Assembly: GCA_030693515.1 (NCBI GenBank)
Contig: JAUYAK010000077.1
Coordinates: forward strand, 1-46,407
Direction: 5' to 3'
Length of the DNA stretch: 46,407 nucleotides
Origin: Opitutaceae bacterium
GTDB taxonomy: Bacteria; Verrucomicrobiota; Verrucomicrobiia; Opitutales; Opitutaceae
Below, one piece after another: positions 1 to 10,385 of this stretch. The notes beneath the pieces are model-generated. The model had not been told where the DNA came from and did no database searches. It worked only from the letters and a program-made list of their open reading frames with translations. A program made the position numbers and the translations under genes. The first letter of the stretch is position 1, and every line of letters begins with the position of its first letter.

Positions 1-1808
<1,808 letters not shown>

Positions 1809-1816
1809 TCGCTCCA

Positions 1817-1860
1817 ACGTGAGCGGGGCAGCACCCCCGCTCACGTCGGCCGTCGTTTTT
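1817..1860 (+). terminator. Hairpin terminator after gyrA
   Basis: A perfect 12-bp stem (ACGTGAGCGGGG at 1817-1828 pairing with 1835-1846) with a 6-nt loop lies just after the gyrA stop. A run of five T follows at 1856-1860. The T-run starts nine bases past the stem, so it is not a textbook intrinsic terminator. Confidence 0.6.
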
Positions 1861-1901
1861 CTCCTTTCCTCTTTCCGCCTTCGGCATTCGCTGTGCCCCT
1901 C

Positions 1902-2372
1902 ATGGCCGGTCGCATCACATCGCTCCTCGATCCGTCGCGCATCAACCTGCGCCTGCAAGGCGTCAAGCGCACCGCTGCGCTCAACGAGATTGCGCGCCTG
2001 CTCGAGGGCCATCCCGACGTCGGCAACTTCCCGGGATTCTACGACGAGCTGCTCGCGCGCGATCGCCTCGACACCACCTGCCTCGGCAACGCTGTCGCCC
2101 TGCCGCACGCGCGCACCGAGCACGTGAAGCAGATCGTGCTCGCCGTGGGCCGCTCCGACACCGGCATCCCCTTCGACGCCAACGGCGAGATCGTGCGCCT
2201 CTTCTTCGTGCTCGGCACGCCGAAGACCAAGCCCGGCGACTACCTCGCCGTCGTGAGCGCCCTCTGCAAGATTCTCAAGGATCCCGCCGACCGCGCGACT
2301 TTTCTCAACGCCCCCACGCCCGAGGCCTTCGTCGCCGCCATCGCCGCGGCCGAGGCCAAGCTCGGGTTGTAA
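1902..2372 (+). CDS. PTS fructose/nitrogen-type EIIA domain protein
   Basis: A 156-residue single-domain protein matching the PTS EIIA type-2 family (EIIA-Fru/PtsN). The phosphorylatable histidine is H69 in the family motif A-L-P-H-A-R, preceded by RDRLDTTCLGNAVA. The C-terminal half has the typical F-x-L-G-x-P and a helix ending in EAFVAAIAAAEA. Family members take phosphate from HPr-His and either pass it to EIIB or act as regulators. No EIIB or EIIC lies nearby, so a PtsN-like regulatory role is inferred. The ATG at 1902 is preferred over an in-frame GTG at 1893 because homology begins near SLLDPSRI. It sits alone between gyrA and corA, and its stop runs straight into a palindromic repeat. 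Confidence 0.85.
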   Translation: MAGRITSLLDPSRINLRLQGVKRTAALNEIARLLEGHPDVGNFPGFYDELLARDRLDTTCLGNAVALPHARTEHVKQIVLAVGRSDTGIPFDANGEIVRLFFVLGTPKTKPGDYLAVVSALCKILKDPADRATFLNAPTPEAFVAAIAAAEAKLGL

Positions 2373-2445
2373 GTTGCGGCGGGCGCCCTGCCCGCCGGCT
2401 CAGGGTATTCGTCAAGCCTTGGCGGGCAGGAACGCCCGTCGCTAC
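2373..2445. repeat. REPIN-like inverted repeat (copy 1)
   Basis: The left arm starts GTTGCGGCGGGCGCCCTGCC. The right arm, read on the other strand, starts GTAGCGACGGGCGTTCCTGC. The arms are imperfect inverted copies of each other around a spacer rich in TCAGGG/GTCAAG, and the right end is CTAC. The same design, with a similar internal sequence, recurs at 42756-42829. It occupies the gap between the EIIA stop and corA and argues against extending CorA upstream. Confidence 0.7.
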
Positions 2446-2490
2446 GCCGCGCTCGACGCCGCTCCGCACGGTCCTCACGCTCCGCCCCCG

Positions 2491-3459
2491 ATGATCCGCT
2501 CCTTCATCTTCAGCGACGGCAAACTCGTCGGGCAGGACCTCGAGATCGAGGCGCTGCGCCTCGTGCGCGCCGACAAAGGCCTGCTCCTCTGGGTCGACTT
2601 GGACAATCCGACGCCCGAGGAGACCAAGACGGTGCTCGAGGGCGTCTTCCAGTTCCACCCGCTCGCCATTGAGGACTGCGTGCAGCCCAACTCCCTGCCG
2701 AAGGTCGAGGACTACGAGGAATACCTCTTCATCGTCACCCACGCCGTCGATTTCACGCGCACGGAGAAGTTCAACACCACCGAACTCGATCTCTTCCTCG
2801 GCCGGGATTACGTCGTCACCTTCCACACCGCGCCGCTGCGCTCGGTGTCCACGCTCATGGAGCGCTTCGCCAAGGCCGCCGGCGCGGGCCCGCGCGGCCC
2901 GGATCGCATCGCCCACACGCTCATCGATCTGCTCGTCGATCACTACGCGCCGGTCGTCGAGGAACTTCGCGCTGAGCTGGAGGAAATCGAGGAACTCGTG
3001 CTGGCCAAGGCATCCGGCCACAAGCGCATGGTCAACGAGCTGCTCCACGTGCGCAACGACTTCACCAAGCTGCGCACGATCGTCCGCCCGCAGCGCGACG
3101 TGATCGAGCGCCTGGCGCGTGGCGACTCCAAGCTCATCCGCGCGAAACTGCTCCCCTACTTCCGCGACCTCCGCGACAATCTCGCCCGCCTTGAGGGCAC
3201 CGTCGCCAGCTACCACGAGCGCCTGCTGATGGCCTTCGATATTTTCCTCAACAAGGCCGCCTTCGAGGCCAACGAGGGCATCAAGTTCCTTACCGCGATC
3301 ACCGCGGTTACGATCCCCGTGATGGTCATCGGCACTTGGTTTGGCATGAACTTCGAGACCATGCCCGAGCTGAAAGCCGGCTATCCTTGGGCGCTGGGCT
3401 TCACCCTCCTCACCACGATTCTGATGGTGATTTACCTGCGGCGGAAAAAATGGTTCTGA
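2491..3459 (+). CDS. corA: CorA-family magnesium/cobalt channel
   Basis: 322 residues, close to the usual CorA length. The N-terminal alpha/beta cytoplasmic domain contains the conserved HPLAIEDCVQPNSLPKVEDY stretch, and a long stalk helix follows. Two C-terminal membrane segments carry the signature G285-M286-N287 in GTWFGMNFE at the end of TM1, and the short cytosolic tail is basic (YLRRKKWF). CorA homopentamers conduct Mg2+ (also Co2+/Ni2+) down its gradient with Mg2+-sensing gating. The ATG at 2491 is chosen because the frame upstream runs through the palindromic repeat at 2373-2445. The acidic loop after GMN is NFETMPE rather than the E. coli-type MNFEFMPE, a common variant. Confidence 0.95.
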   Translation: MIRSFIFSDGKLVGQDLEIEALRLVRADKGLLLWVDLDNPTPEETKTVLEGVFQFHPLAIEDCVQPNSLPKVEDYEEYLFIVTHAVDFTRTEKFNTTELDLFLGRDYVVTFHTAPLRSVSTLMERFAKAAGAGPRGPDRIAHTLIDLLVDHYAPVVEELRAELEEIEELVLAKASGHKRMVNELLHVRNDFTKLRTIVRPQRDVIERLARGDSKLIRAKLLPYFRDLRDNLARLEGTVASYHERLLMAFDIFLNKAAFEANEGIKFLTAITAVTIPVMVIGTWFGMNFETMPELKAGYPWALGFTLLTTILMVIYLRRKKWF

Positions 3460-3531
3460 ACGCGTGCGCCGCCGGCCCGCTTGCGGGTTGACCCCGCCGG
3501 GCGCCGCGGCTGTCTTCCGCCTCGATTTCCG

Positions 3532-4467
3532 ATGCCGGCCTCCTCTCCACCGCCCACTCATCCCGCCGCTCCGTGGCGTGTGGCCTTTGCCGGCGGGCCC
3601 GGCGCGGCGGGCGAGGCGCTGCTGATTCAGGCGCCGTGGCTCGCGGGCGAACCGGCGGAGGAAATTTTCCCCGCCGCGGTGCCGGCCGGCGAGCGCGATG
3701 GCGTGCGGCTCTTTCGCTCCGGCGGCTTCTTGCTGGGGCACGCCCGCGAACCGTTTTCGCCTGCAGATTTGACCGTGCGCACGGAGGCGCTCTATCGGCG
3801 CCTCCTCGCCGCGACGGCCGGCCTGCACCTCTGCCGCATCTGGAACTACGTGCCGCGGATCAACGATCACACCGGCGGCCTTGAGCACTACCAGGCGTTC
3901 TGCTCGGGCCGATCGATCGGATTCGAGCGGGCGCTGGGCGACGGGTTTCAATCGCGCCTCCCGGCCGCCTCGGCCGTCGGCGTGGGTGGTGATCACGTGG
4001 AGGCGGTCTTTGTGGCGAGCGAGGCCGCGCCGCGGCATTTTGAGAATCCCGCGCAGGTGCCCGCCTACCACTATCCGCCGGAGCACGGTCCGCGCTCGCC
4101 GAGTTTCGCCCGGGCCACCGCCGTCCGCGAGGGCGGCGCGGTTTGGTTGTTCCTTTCCGGCACCGCGGCCATCAAGGGCCACGAGACCGTCGCGCCCGAC
4201 GATTTCACGCTGCAGATCGAATGCACGGTCGACAACCTGCGCCTGATCGGCCGCGCCGTCGGCCTCGGCAACGCCCTCGGCACCGGGCGCGTCGCGCGCC
4301 GTCACTTCAAGGTCTATCTCCGCCATGCCTCCGATCTCGCTGCCGCGCAGGCCCACTTGGATCGCGAGGTGCTCGCTCCCGGCGATCGCGTGACCTATCT
4401 GCACGCCGCAATCTGCCGCGCGGCGCTCGCCGTGGAAATCGAGGCCACGATTTGCACGGATCCCTGA
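3532..4467 (+). CDS. Chorismatase (FkbO/Hyg5/XanB2-like), hydroxybenzoate-forming
   Basis: 311 residues resembling the chorismatase family, which cleaves chorismate to pyruvate plus 3-hydroxybenzoate, 4-hydroxybenzoate or a dihydrodiol. Family-like segments are RIWNYVPRIND (middle), LEHYQAFCSGRS, the core LFLSGTAAIKGHETV, and the C-terminal Glu-containing EIEATIC where the catalytic Glu of the family resides. The ATG at 3532 is preferred to an in-frame TTG at 3481 because the extra residues look non-native. It converges with the pigment operon and shares only a hairpin with it. XanB2 of Xanthomonas provides 4-HBA for xanthomonadin, which suggests the same starter-supply role here. Which isomer is formed cannot be read with confidence from sequence alone. 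Confidence 0.82.
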   Translation: MPASSPPPTHPAAPWRVAFAGGPGAAGEALLIQAPWLAGEPAEEIFPAAVPAGERDGVRLFRSGGFLLGHAREPFSPADLTVRTEALYRRLLAATAGLHLCRIWNYVPRINDHTGGLEHYQAFCSGRSIGFERALGDGFQSRLPAASAVGVGGDHVEAVFVASEAAPRHFENPAQVPAYHYPPEHGPRSPSFARATAVREGGAVWLFLSGTAAIKGHETVAPDDFTLQIECTVDNLRLIGRAVGLGNALGTGRVARRHFKVYLRHASDLAAAQAHLDREVLAPGDRVTYLHAAICRAALAVEIEATICTDP

Positions 4468-4468
4468 C

Positions 4469-4544
4469 GGTGGCGCGAGGCTGCTGCCCGCGCTCGGGGC
4501 GAAAATCTCATCCGGTTCGGCGCGGGCTGAAGCCTCGCGCCACC
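4469..4544. terminator. Large inverted repeat between convergent genes (REP-like, possible bidirectional terminator)
   Basis: Arms of 25 bases, 23 of which pair, begin GGTGGCGCGAGGCTGCTGCC and are separated by a 26-base loop. The arm core GCGCGAGGCTTCAGCCCGC recurs at 21176-21198, so this is also a member of a dispersed repeat family. It sits exactly between the converging chorismatase and AMP-ligase genes, where it could stop transcription from both sides, though no U-tract follows either arm. Confidence 0.65.
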
Positions 4545-4566
4545 CCGGAGCTGCTTGGCCAAAACG

Positions 4567-5895
4567 CTACGCCTCCAGCATCGCCCGCAGCCGCGCTGTG
4601 TCGGCCTTGCCGCGGGCGGTCAGGGGAAACGCCGCGGTCACCACGATCTTCCGCGGGATTTTCCACGCGGCGATCCGTTCCCGCAGCGCGGTGCGCAGGG
4701 CCTCGGCCGGCGTGTCGCCCGCCACCACGGCCGCCAGCGATTCCGCGCGCTCCGCGTGCGGCGCCACGAAGGCCTCGCGCACGCCGGGCAGCGCCCGCAG
4801 CGCCCGCTCGACCTCCGCGAGATCGAGCCGGCGACCGGCGATTTTGACGGTGCGGCCCGCGCGCCCGAGCAGCACGACCTCACCGTCGGCCGTAAAAGCC
4901 AGGTGATCCTTGGGCCGGTGCGCGCCGGGCGTGCGGTTGCCGATCGTGAAGACGGCGGGGCTCTCGATCACCACGGTGCCGGAGCGGTCCGGGGTCAGTC
5001 GCACGCCGGGCAGCGGGGGGCCGACGCTCTTTCCGGTCAGCGCTGCGTCCCCTGTGTGGTCGTAGGTGATGCCGCCGGTCTCGCTCGAGCCGTAGAAGCT
5101 GTGGATTTTTTTTCCGAAGCGTTGATGGAACGCTGTAGCGATTTCCGGCGCCAGTGGCGCGCCCGCGGAAATCACCGTGCGCAGCGAGGCCAGATGCGCC
5201 GGTGCGATGTCGGCCAGCGCGAGCGCGCGGAGCAGCGCCGGCACCGCGGGAAACACCGTCGGCCGCCAGTGCCGGGCCGCCTCCGCGATCGCGTGCGGCA
5301 GCCCGGCGACACCGGTCACCATCGCGGTCCCTTGCGCGAGGAGCGGCACGACGAGGTTGCCGAGGCCGTAGGAGTGGCCGAGCGGGATGAGCCCGAGGTT
5401 CCGATCGTTGCCGCGGATGCCCATGCCTGCGCACACCTGCCGGCCGTCGGCCAGCAGCTGCGCATCGGTGAAGGCCAGCGCGCGCGGCGTGCCCGTGGAG
5501 CCGGACGTGAGCTTGAGCAGGCGTCGTTCATCCCGGGCGCGGCGCGGGCGCGGGGCGATTTGTTCCAAGCCCTCGTCCCGCCAGAGCCACGCCGCCCGGA
5601 TGGCCGCGGCGGTCGTGCGTTGCGCCGCGAGCGGCTCGCCCGGATCGAGTGGCGCCACGACGGCGTCGGCGTGAAGGAGACCGAGGAAAACCCGCCACCA
5701 CTCCGCGCCGCCGGGCAGGGCGAGCACGACGGTCTGACGCGCGAGTTTCGCGCCGTGCTGGTCGCGCCAGGCGCGCCCGCTCGCATCGAGTTCCGCCCGG
5801 GTCCACGTGCGGCCCGTGGCGGCATCGATCAAGGCGACCGCGCCGGGCGCGGCGCGGACGGTGTCTTCCCACGCGGAGAGCAAGGTGGCGCTCAT
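4567..5895 (-). CDS. Aryl-acid AMP ligase (ANL superfamily) of aryl polyene cluster
   Basis: 442 residues. The adenylation signatures are in order: P-loop-like LTSGSTGTPRAL (residues 129-140), FYGSSETGG, the hinge/A8-type segment GRAGRTVKIAGRRLDLAEVE and the C-terminal catalytic Lys in TARGKADTARL. It is shorter than free-standing acyl-CoA synthetases, as are the ligases of aryl polyene clusters that activate 4-hydroxybenzoate or coumarate and load it on an ACP. The start ATG overlaps the stop of the upstream exporter by 4 bases, so it is translationally coupled and is the last gene of the operon. Substrate is inferred from the neighbouring chorismatase. Fatty or other aryl acids remain possible. 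Confidence 0.87.
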   Translation of the reverse strand: MSATLLSAWEDTVRAAPGAVALIDAATGRTWTRAELDASGRAWRDQHGAKLARQTVVLALPGGAEWWRVFLGLLHADAVVAPLDPGEPLAAQRTTAAAIRAAWLWRDEGLEQIAPRPRRARDERRLLKLTSGSTGTPRALAFTDAQLLADGRQVCAGMGIRGNDRNLGLIPLGHSYGLGNLVVPLLAQGTAMVTGVAGLPHAIAEAARHWRPTVFPAVPALLRALALADIAPAHLASLRTVISAGAPLAPEIATAFHQRFGKKIHSFYGSSETGGITYDHTGDAALTGKSVGPPLPGVRLTPDRSGTVVIESPAVFTIGNRTPGAHRPKDHLAFTADGEVVLLGRAGRTVKIAGRRLDLAEVERALRALPGVREAFVAPHAERAESLAAVVAGDTPAEALRTALRERIAAWKIPRKIVVTAAFPLTARGKADTARLRAMLEA

Positions 5896-8216
5896 GCGTC
5901 GGTTCGTCGCGCGAGCGGCTCCAGTTCGACGACGAGCAGCGTCGTGACCACAATGAGCGCCACGGTGAGCCCGAGCGCATGAATCACCGGGATGCGGCTG
6001 CAGGCCAGCACCCCAAAAGACGCCGCGGTGGACAGCGCGGAGAGTCGGACGGCCGCGGGCGGCGGCTTGCCCGACGTCGCATGGTCCGAGGAGAAGATCG
6101 CGTAGTTGTGCGAGAGGCAGACGCCGAGAAACGCGCCGAGCAGATGGAACAGATTGAGCGTCTGACCCGCGAGGCCGAGCGCGCCGAAGACGAAAAAGCA
6201 CGCGCCCGCCGGCACCACCGCGATGCGCAGCCCGCGCCGCGGCGGATAGATCAGGAACACGCTCGCCATCACAAAGCCCAGGCCGACCAGGCTCAACCGC
6301 AGCGCCGACCAACGGTAGCGCGTGAACAGATCGTTTAGCGACGCCAGCTGATTCAGTGCGAGGGTGTGCGGTGCCGGCGCGGCCTCGGCCGCGGGCTGTT
6401 CCACGACGGTGAGGAACCAGAACGGCGCGGCGCTGGTGTGGCTGAGCAGAGACAGCGGTCCGGTCAGCGACGCCCGCAGATCGGTGGCGAGCTTTTCGTA
6501 GGTGCCGGCGGCCGGACGGGTGATCGCGTCATGCCACCCGGTGAAGAAAGGCTCGAACGATTCCGGGGTAAATCCGCGCGCCGCGAGTGCCGCGCGAAAC
6601 TCCGGGGCGAACGCGCCCAGCGTCGCCCGCCGGGCCAGCCACGCGGTCCAGTCGGCCTCGGTGGGCAACAACTGCCCCACGCTGCCGGCCGCAAGGCCAC
6701 TGCGGCTGGCGAGAAAGGCCTCGAGCCGCGTCCGCGCCTCCGCGAGCGTCGCGCCATGCGTGAGCCAGAGCGAGCGCTTCGCCGAATCGCCGAAGAGCGC
6801 GCGCAACGCCGCATCGTTGGCGTGCAGCTCCGGCGAAGGCAGGTCGAGCTCCCGCACATCGTCCCGCCAGGTGAGCCGCAGCGGCCCGAGCACCGCGACC
6901 GCGATCGCTGCGATCGCCAGAAGCCGCACAGCGGGGCGCCACCGACTGCCGTGCCCCGCGAAATTGCCGATGGTGCGGCCTTCGAGCTGCGGGCGATCGA
7001 GCTGCGCAAAATAAAGCATGGCCGCGCCGAGCGCGCAGAGGAGGCCGGCCGATACGAAGACGCCGATCTGGCGGATGAGCGGCAGATCGGAAAACAGCAG
7101 CAGTGAAAAACCGATGACCGTCGTGAGACAGCTCGCGAGCAGCGGTTTCAGCAGACGGCGCAGTTTCTCGCCGTAGGGTTCGTCGGGCCGCAGCGAGGGC
7201 TGCATGTAGAGGTAGAATCCATAGTCGATCGCCACGCCGCTGAGCAGCGATCCGATCACAAAAACGAGGATGTGCAGGCGATCAAAAATCAGGGTGGAAA
7301 TGGTCCACGCGCCGGCGAGGGAGAGCAGGATGATCGGGACCAGATGCAGGAGCCGCCAGATGCGGCGCACCAGCAGGCTGCTCACGCCGAGCACCGCGAG
7401 GAGCGAACCGAGGTTGAGCAGGCCGATCTCGGATTCGATGCGGGCGCGACTCGCGGCGGCGAAGCGGGCGATGCCCGTCCACCGCAGCTCCACGCCCGGA
7501 TGCGCGGCGCGGGCCTCCGCCAGCGCCCGCTCGATCACGGCGAAGATCGGGGCCTGGCCTTCCTCGGCTAGCGGCGAGGGCCGTGAGAGGGCCCAGATGA
7601 GCGCGTGGCCGCCCGCGTGGGCGGCCGGCGTCGCCAGCAGCCGGGCCTTCTCCGCCAGCGATGGGACGAGCAGCAGCGGATCGCGGGGGAGAATATCCTG
7701 CATCGCCGCGGCCTCGGGCCGGGCGAGAAACGCCTCCAGATCGGCGGCCGCCTGCGCGGCGAGCCAGCGGGGAAACTCCGCCGGCTGCGCTCCGGTGGCG
7801 GCGAACGCGCGCTCCCGCTCGGCGAGCCAGGTTGGCAGCAGCCAGTCGAAGCGGTGCTCGAAGATCTTTTTTCCCAGCTCTCCGTCGGCCGCCGGATCGC
7901 CGACTGCAACGGCTTCGGCAAAGAGCGGCGAGGCGCGCAGCGCCGCGGCAAAGGCTTGCGCCGCCGTCGCGGGCGGTGTCTCCGGCGCCCGGGGATCGCG
8001 CAGCGCGATCAGCACCACGCGCGCCTGCGCGCCCTGGGAAAAACCGCGCACGATCCCGAGTTCCAGCGACTGCTCCGCCGCCGGCATGAGATCGAGGACG
8101 TTGGTCGAGATCTTGGCCGCGTGGTCGAGCCGCAGCAGCCACCCGCCGCAAGCGGCGGCCAAGGCCAGCAGCGCGAGGCGGGCGATCCACTTGGGGCGGG
8201 ACGCGGCGTTATCCAC
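5892..8216 (-). CDS. MMPL/RND-superfamily lipid exporter
   Basis: 774 residues with the two-fold RND layout: one N-terminal membrane helix (about 12-28), a large periplasmic domain (about 30-250), a five-helix bundle with the GVAIDYGFYLYM motif (TM4 Asp of the proton relay), then a second periplasmic domain and a final helix bundle ending in VVELEPLARRTDA. MMPL proteins move lipids and lipid-linked pigments out of the inner membrane. A protein of this kind is a standard component of aryl polyene and flexirubin clusters. It lies 9 bases after the LolA-like gene and overlaps the AMP ligase. No membrane-fusion partner is encoded nearby. The transported molecule is inferred to be the acylated pigment or its precursor. 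Confidence 0.88.
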   Translation of the reverse strand: MDNAASRPKWIARLALLALAAACGGWLLRLDHAAKISTNVLDLMPAAEQSLELGIVRGFSQGAQARVVLIALRDPRAPETPPATAAQAFAAALRASPLFAEAVAVGDPAADGELGKKIFEHRFDWLLPTWLAERERAFAATGAQPAEFPRWLAAQAAADLEAFLARPEAAAMQDILPRDPLLLVPSLAEKARLLATPAAHAGGHALIWALSRPSPLAEEGQAPIFAVIERALAEARAAHPGVELRWTGIARFAAASRARIESEIGLLNLGSLLAVLGVSSLLVRRIWRLLHLVPIILLSLAGAWTISTLIFDRLHILVFVIGSLLSGVAIDYGFYLYMQPSLRPDEPYGEKLRRLLKPLLASCLTTVIGFSLLLFSDLPLIRQIGVFVSAGLLCALGAAMLYFAQLDRPQLEGRTIGNFAGHGSRWRPAVRLLAIAAIAVAVLGPLRLTWRDDVRELDLPSPELHANDAALRALFGDSAKRSLWLTHGATLAEARTRLEAFLASRSGLAAGSVGQLLPTEADWTAWLARRATLGAFAPEFRAALAARGFTPESFEPFFTGWHDAITRPAAGTYEKLATDLRASLTGPLSLLSHTSAAPFWFLTVVEQPAAEAAPAPHTLALNQLASLNDLFTRYRWSALRLSLVGLGFVMASVFLIYPPRRGLRIAVVPAGACFFVFGALGLAGQTLNLFHLLGAFLGVCLSHNYAIFSSDHATSGKPPPAAVRLSALSTAASFGVLACSRIPVIHALGLTVALIVVTTLLVVELEPLARRTDA

Positions 8217-8225
8217 AGCCGGCCA

Positions 8226-8864
8226 TCATCGGAAGAAACGTCGCACCGTGTCACCGGTGAAAAGCACGTCCTCCACGCTGTCGCGGAGGGCGATCTCGAT
8301 GCGCTGCGTGGGTGATTTAACCAGCTCGATGGCCCGCAGCTCGTGGTTTTCCCCGCGGATCGTGAGCGTGCCGAGCAGGGTGGTGAACGCCGGATCACGA
8401 GCGACGAACACGAGGGTCCACGCGGCGCCGTCGCGCCGGCCGTGCACGGCGAAGTCCTTTTGCAGCGCCGCGAGATCGAAGCGCAGCACGCGCACGAGCG
8501 CGGAGGTCGCGGCCTGCGCGCGGCTGTCGTTGGGCGGGGTGCGCTCGCGGCCCTGGTCGTCGCGCAGGAGCAGGCCCTGGGCGTCGGCGATGAGCGTGTT
8601 TTTTTCCGGCGTGAGGTAGCGCAGGCTCAGGCCCAGCTCGGGCACGATGCGGACCTCGCCGGTGAGCACGATCGGCTCCTTGCGAAACGGAAAGAAGCGG
8701 CGCTCCTCGAACTTCGACTGACGGGTCTTGTTCGGCGTCAGTTTGGCCAAGAGATCGCGCCACGCCGGATCGTTCGCGGGATCGGCGAGGAGTGTTTCCG
8801 GCGTGAGTGGCAGTGGCTCGGCGGCGCAGGCGAGCAGCGGGAGGAGAAAAAAGATCAGGCGCAT
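8226..8864 (-). CDS. LolA-like periplasmic carrier of pigment cluster
   Basis: 212 residues with an N-terminal signal peptide (MRLIFFLLPLLACAAEP, cleavage probably after the alanines). A mature domain resembling the LolA/DUF-type lipoprotein-carrier fold follows: the SKFEERRFFPFRKEPIVLTGEV start of the half-barrel, the RYLTPEKNTLIAD strand and the late VRRFF. Members of this family inside aryl polyene clusters are thought to ferry the pigment-lipid across the periplasm, not lipoproteins. The start is set at the ATG 8864 so that the signal peptide is at the N-terminus; a longer upstream frame adds six unrelated residues. A 7-base gap separates it from the GT2 gene. Confidence 0.78.
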   Translation of the reverse strand: MRLIFFLLPLLACAAEPLPLTPETLLADPANDPAWRDLLAKLTPNKTRQSKFEERRFFPFRKEPIVLTGEVRIVPELGLSLRYLTPEKNTLIADAQGLLLRDDQGRERTPPNDSRAQAATSALVRVLRFDLAALQKDFAVHGRRDGAAWTLVFVARDPAFTTLLGTLTIRGENHELRAIELVKSPTQRIEIALRDSVEDVLFTGDTVRRFFR

Positions 8865-8871
8865 GGCGTTT

Positions 8872-9636
8872 TTAGCGGGCACGTGACGCGCGCACCCGCC
8901 CGACAGAGACCCAGCGCCACAGGAGAAGTTGCACGATGAGGCGCGTGTGCAGCCAGATGAGTTTCAGGTTATCGCGGAGATAGTTGAAATGCGACACGCC
9001 GCCCTCGTCCTTGGCGAAATAGCGGCACGGGGCCGGGAGGTTCACCGTCGGCACGCCGGCCCAGAACATCCGCACCGCCACCTCCGGGTCGAAATCAAAG
9101 CCGCGGGCGCGCCGCGTGGAGGCGAGCGCCGCGCGCAAGGCGGCCGCCGGATAAACGCGAAAGCCGAAGAGCGGATCATCGATGCCGGCGCCGAGGATCT
9201 CGAAACGGGCGAGGCCCACGCTGAGTTTGCGCCCGTGCAGGCGCTCAAGGGGAACCTCCGGACCGAAAAGGGGCCGGCCCAGGACCAGCGCGGCAGGCTG
9301 GGCCTGCGACGCCGCCATGAACGGACCGATGTGATCGACCGGGTGCTGGCCGTCGGCGTCGAGCGTGAGCACGTGGGTGAAGCCGGCGGCGAGCGCGGCC
9401 TCGACGCCGGTGGCGACCGCAGCGCCCTTGCCGCCGTTTTTCAACCGGACGATCACGCGCACGCGAGAATCGGCGGCGTAAGCCCGTGCCACGCCGCTGG
9501 CGCTGCCGTCGGTGCTGCCGTCGTCCACGATCCAGACGAGGGTCCAGTGCGCGAGCGCGGCGGCCACGGTCGCGGCGAGGCGCGGGCCGGGGTTGTAGCT
9601 CGGGATGAGGACGAGGTGCGTGGCGGACGGCATCAT
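8872..9636 (-). CDS. Family 2 glycosyltransferase
   Basis: 254 residues with a GT-A fold. The N-terminus reads LIPSYNPGPRL, the nucleotide-binding segment is VDDGSTDGS (37-45), and the metal-binding DAD is in TLDADGQHP (91-98). The QHP after the DxD and the FDFDPEVAVRM segment recall dolichyl-phosphate/undecaprenyl-phosphate sugar transferases. No clear C-terminal membrane helices are seen apart from a hydrophobic stretch LIVQLLLW. GT2 enzymes occur in aryl polyene clusters and are thought to glycosylate the aryl head or the lipid anchor. Starts at the first of two adjacent ATGs (9636), overlapping the acyltransferase stop by 4 bases. Confidence 0.88.
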   Translation of the reverse strand: MMPSATHLVLIPSYNPGPRLAATVAAALAHWTLVWIVDDGSTDGSASGVARAYAADSRVRVIVRLKNGGKGAAVATGVEAALAAGFTHVLTLDADGQHPVDHIGPFMAASQAQPAALVLGRPLFGPEVPLERLHGRKLSVGLARFEILGAGIDDPLFGFRVYPAAALRAALASTRRARGFDFDPEVAVRMFWAGVPTVNLPAPCRYFAKDEGGVSHFNYLRDNLKLIWLHTRLIVQLLLWRWVSVGRVRASRAR

Positions 9637-10385
9637 GACGCGGCGAGGGCCGAGGTGAGTTGGCGGGTGGCCCGGGCGGTCAGTTGCGCCGCAGTTTCGC
9701 CCGCCTCCGGCTCGATTTCGGTGAGCAGCGTGATGTCCACCAAGGAGGGAAAGGCGGGCGCGCGCCACCACGGCCAGCCCTTCGGCACCAAGTCGCGCGG
9801 CGCGCGGACCACGATGATCCGAATCGGGGCGCAGGCGCGCGCGGCGATGAGGGCAAAGCCCGGGCGCAACGGATTGAGCGCGATGCCGGGCGCGGTGCGC
9901 GTGCCCTCGGGAAACACCAGCAGTGAGCGGCCGTCGGCCACGCGCTGCGCGACATCGCGGATGAGATCGACGCCGTTGTCGCCGGCCGCGTAGCCGGCCA
10001 TGAGCGCGGCGGGGCCGAGCACCGGGTTGCGCATGAGGGCGGGCTTGAAAATGCAGATGGTGTCCGGGAGGCGCGAGAGGATGAACGTCGCGTCGAGCAG
10101 CCCGGGGTGGTTGGCGATGTAGATGGCGGGCCCCGCCATCGCTTCGGGCGTGAAGCCGTGGAAACGCACATAAATGAGCCGCGTCGCATGCAGCCACGCG
10201 CACCACGCGGCGAAGAGCCGCCGAATCGCGCGGCGCGCCGCCCCGCCGTAGCGCTGCCGATCGCGGAGGAGCAGCAGCGGCATGCACACGAGATTAAGCG
10301 TCACGCCGACGGTGGCGAACAGCGTCCACGAGACGATGTTGGCCGGGTAATGATAAAGGCGCAGCAGCCGGCGCGGGAGCGTCAT
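9633..10385 (-). CDS. 1-acyl-glycerol-3-phosphate-type acyltransferase (PlsC-like)
   Basis: 250 residues of the LPLAT superfamily. One N-terminal membrane segment (about 18-40) precedes motif I N-H-P-G-L-L-D (H93 and D98 form the catalytic HxxxxD pair). Motif III is VFPEGTRT (157-164), and a VPKGW segment follows near the C-terminus. Acts at the cytoplasmic face of the inner membrane, moving an acyl group from ACP or CoA to a glycerol or similar hydroxyl. In this operon the acyl donor or acceptor is probably the pigment intermediate. It overlaps both neighbours by 4 bases and pairs with a second, LpxL-like acyltransferase directly upstream. Confidence 0.88.
   Translation of the reverse strand: MTLPRRLLRLYHYPANIVSWTLFATVGVTLNLVCMPLLLLRDRQRYGGAARRAIRRLFAAWCAWLHATRLIYVRFHGFTPEAMAGPAIYIANHPGLLDATFILSRLPDTICIFKPALMRNPVLGPAALMAGYAAGDNGVDLIRDVAQRVADGRSLLVFPEGTRTAPGIALNPLRPGFALIAARACAPIRIIVVRAPRDLVPKGWPWWRAPAFPSLVDITLLTEIEPEAGETAAQLTARATRQLTSALAAS

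Noticed and set aside
2374-2490. Extension of CorA to an upstream start at 2374
   Set aside because: The added residues are translated from the palindromic repeat at 2373-2445; homology and length favour ATG 2491.
3475-3486. Hairpin CCCGC-TT-GCGGG after corA as terminator
   Set aside because: Stem of five pairs, two-base loop and no T-run; too weak to call.
5896-6312. N-terminal extension of the AMP ligase into the exporter gene
   Set aside because: The stretch is the exporter coding region in another frame; the ATG at 5895 overlaps the exporter stop by 4 bases and gives the normal protein length.
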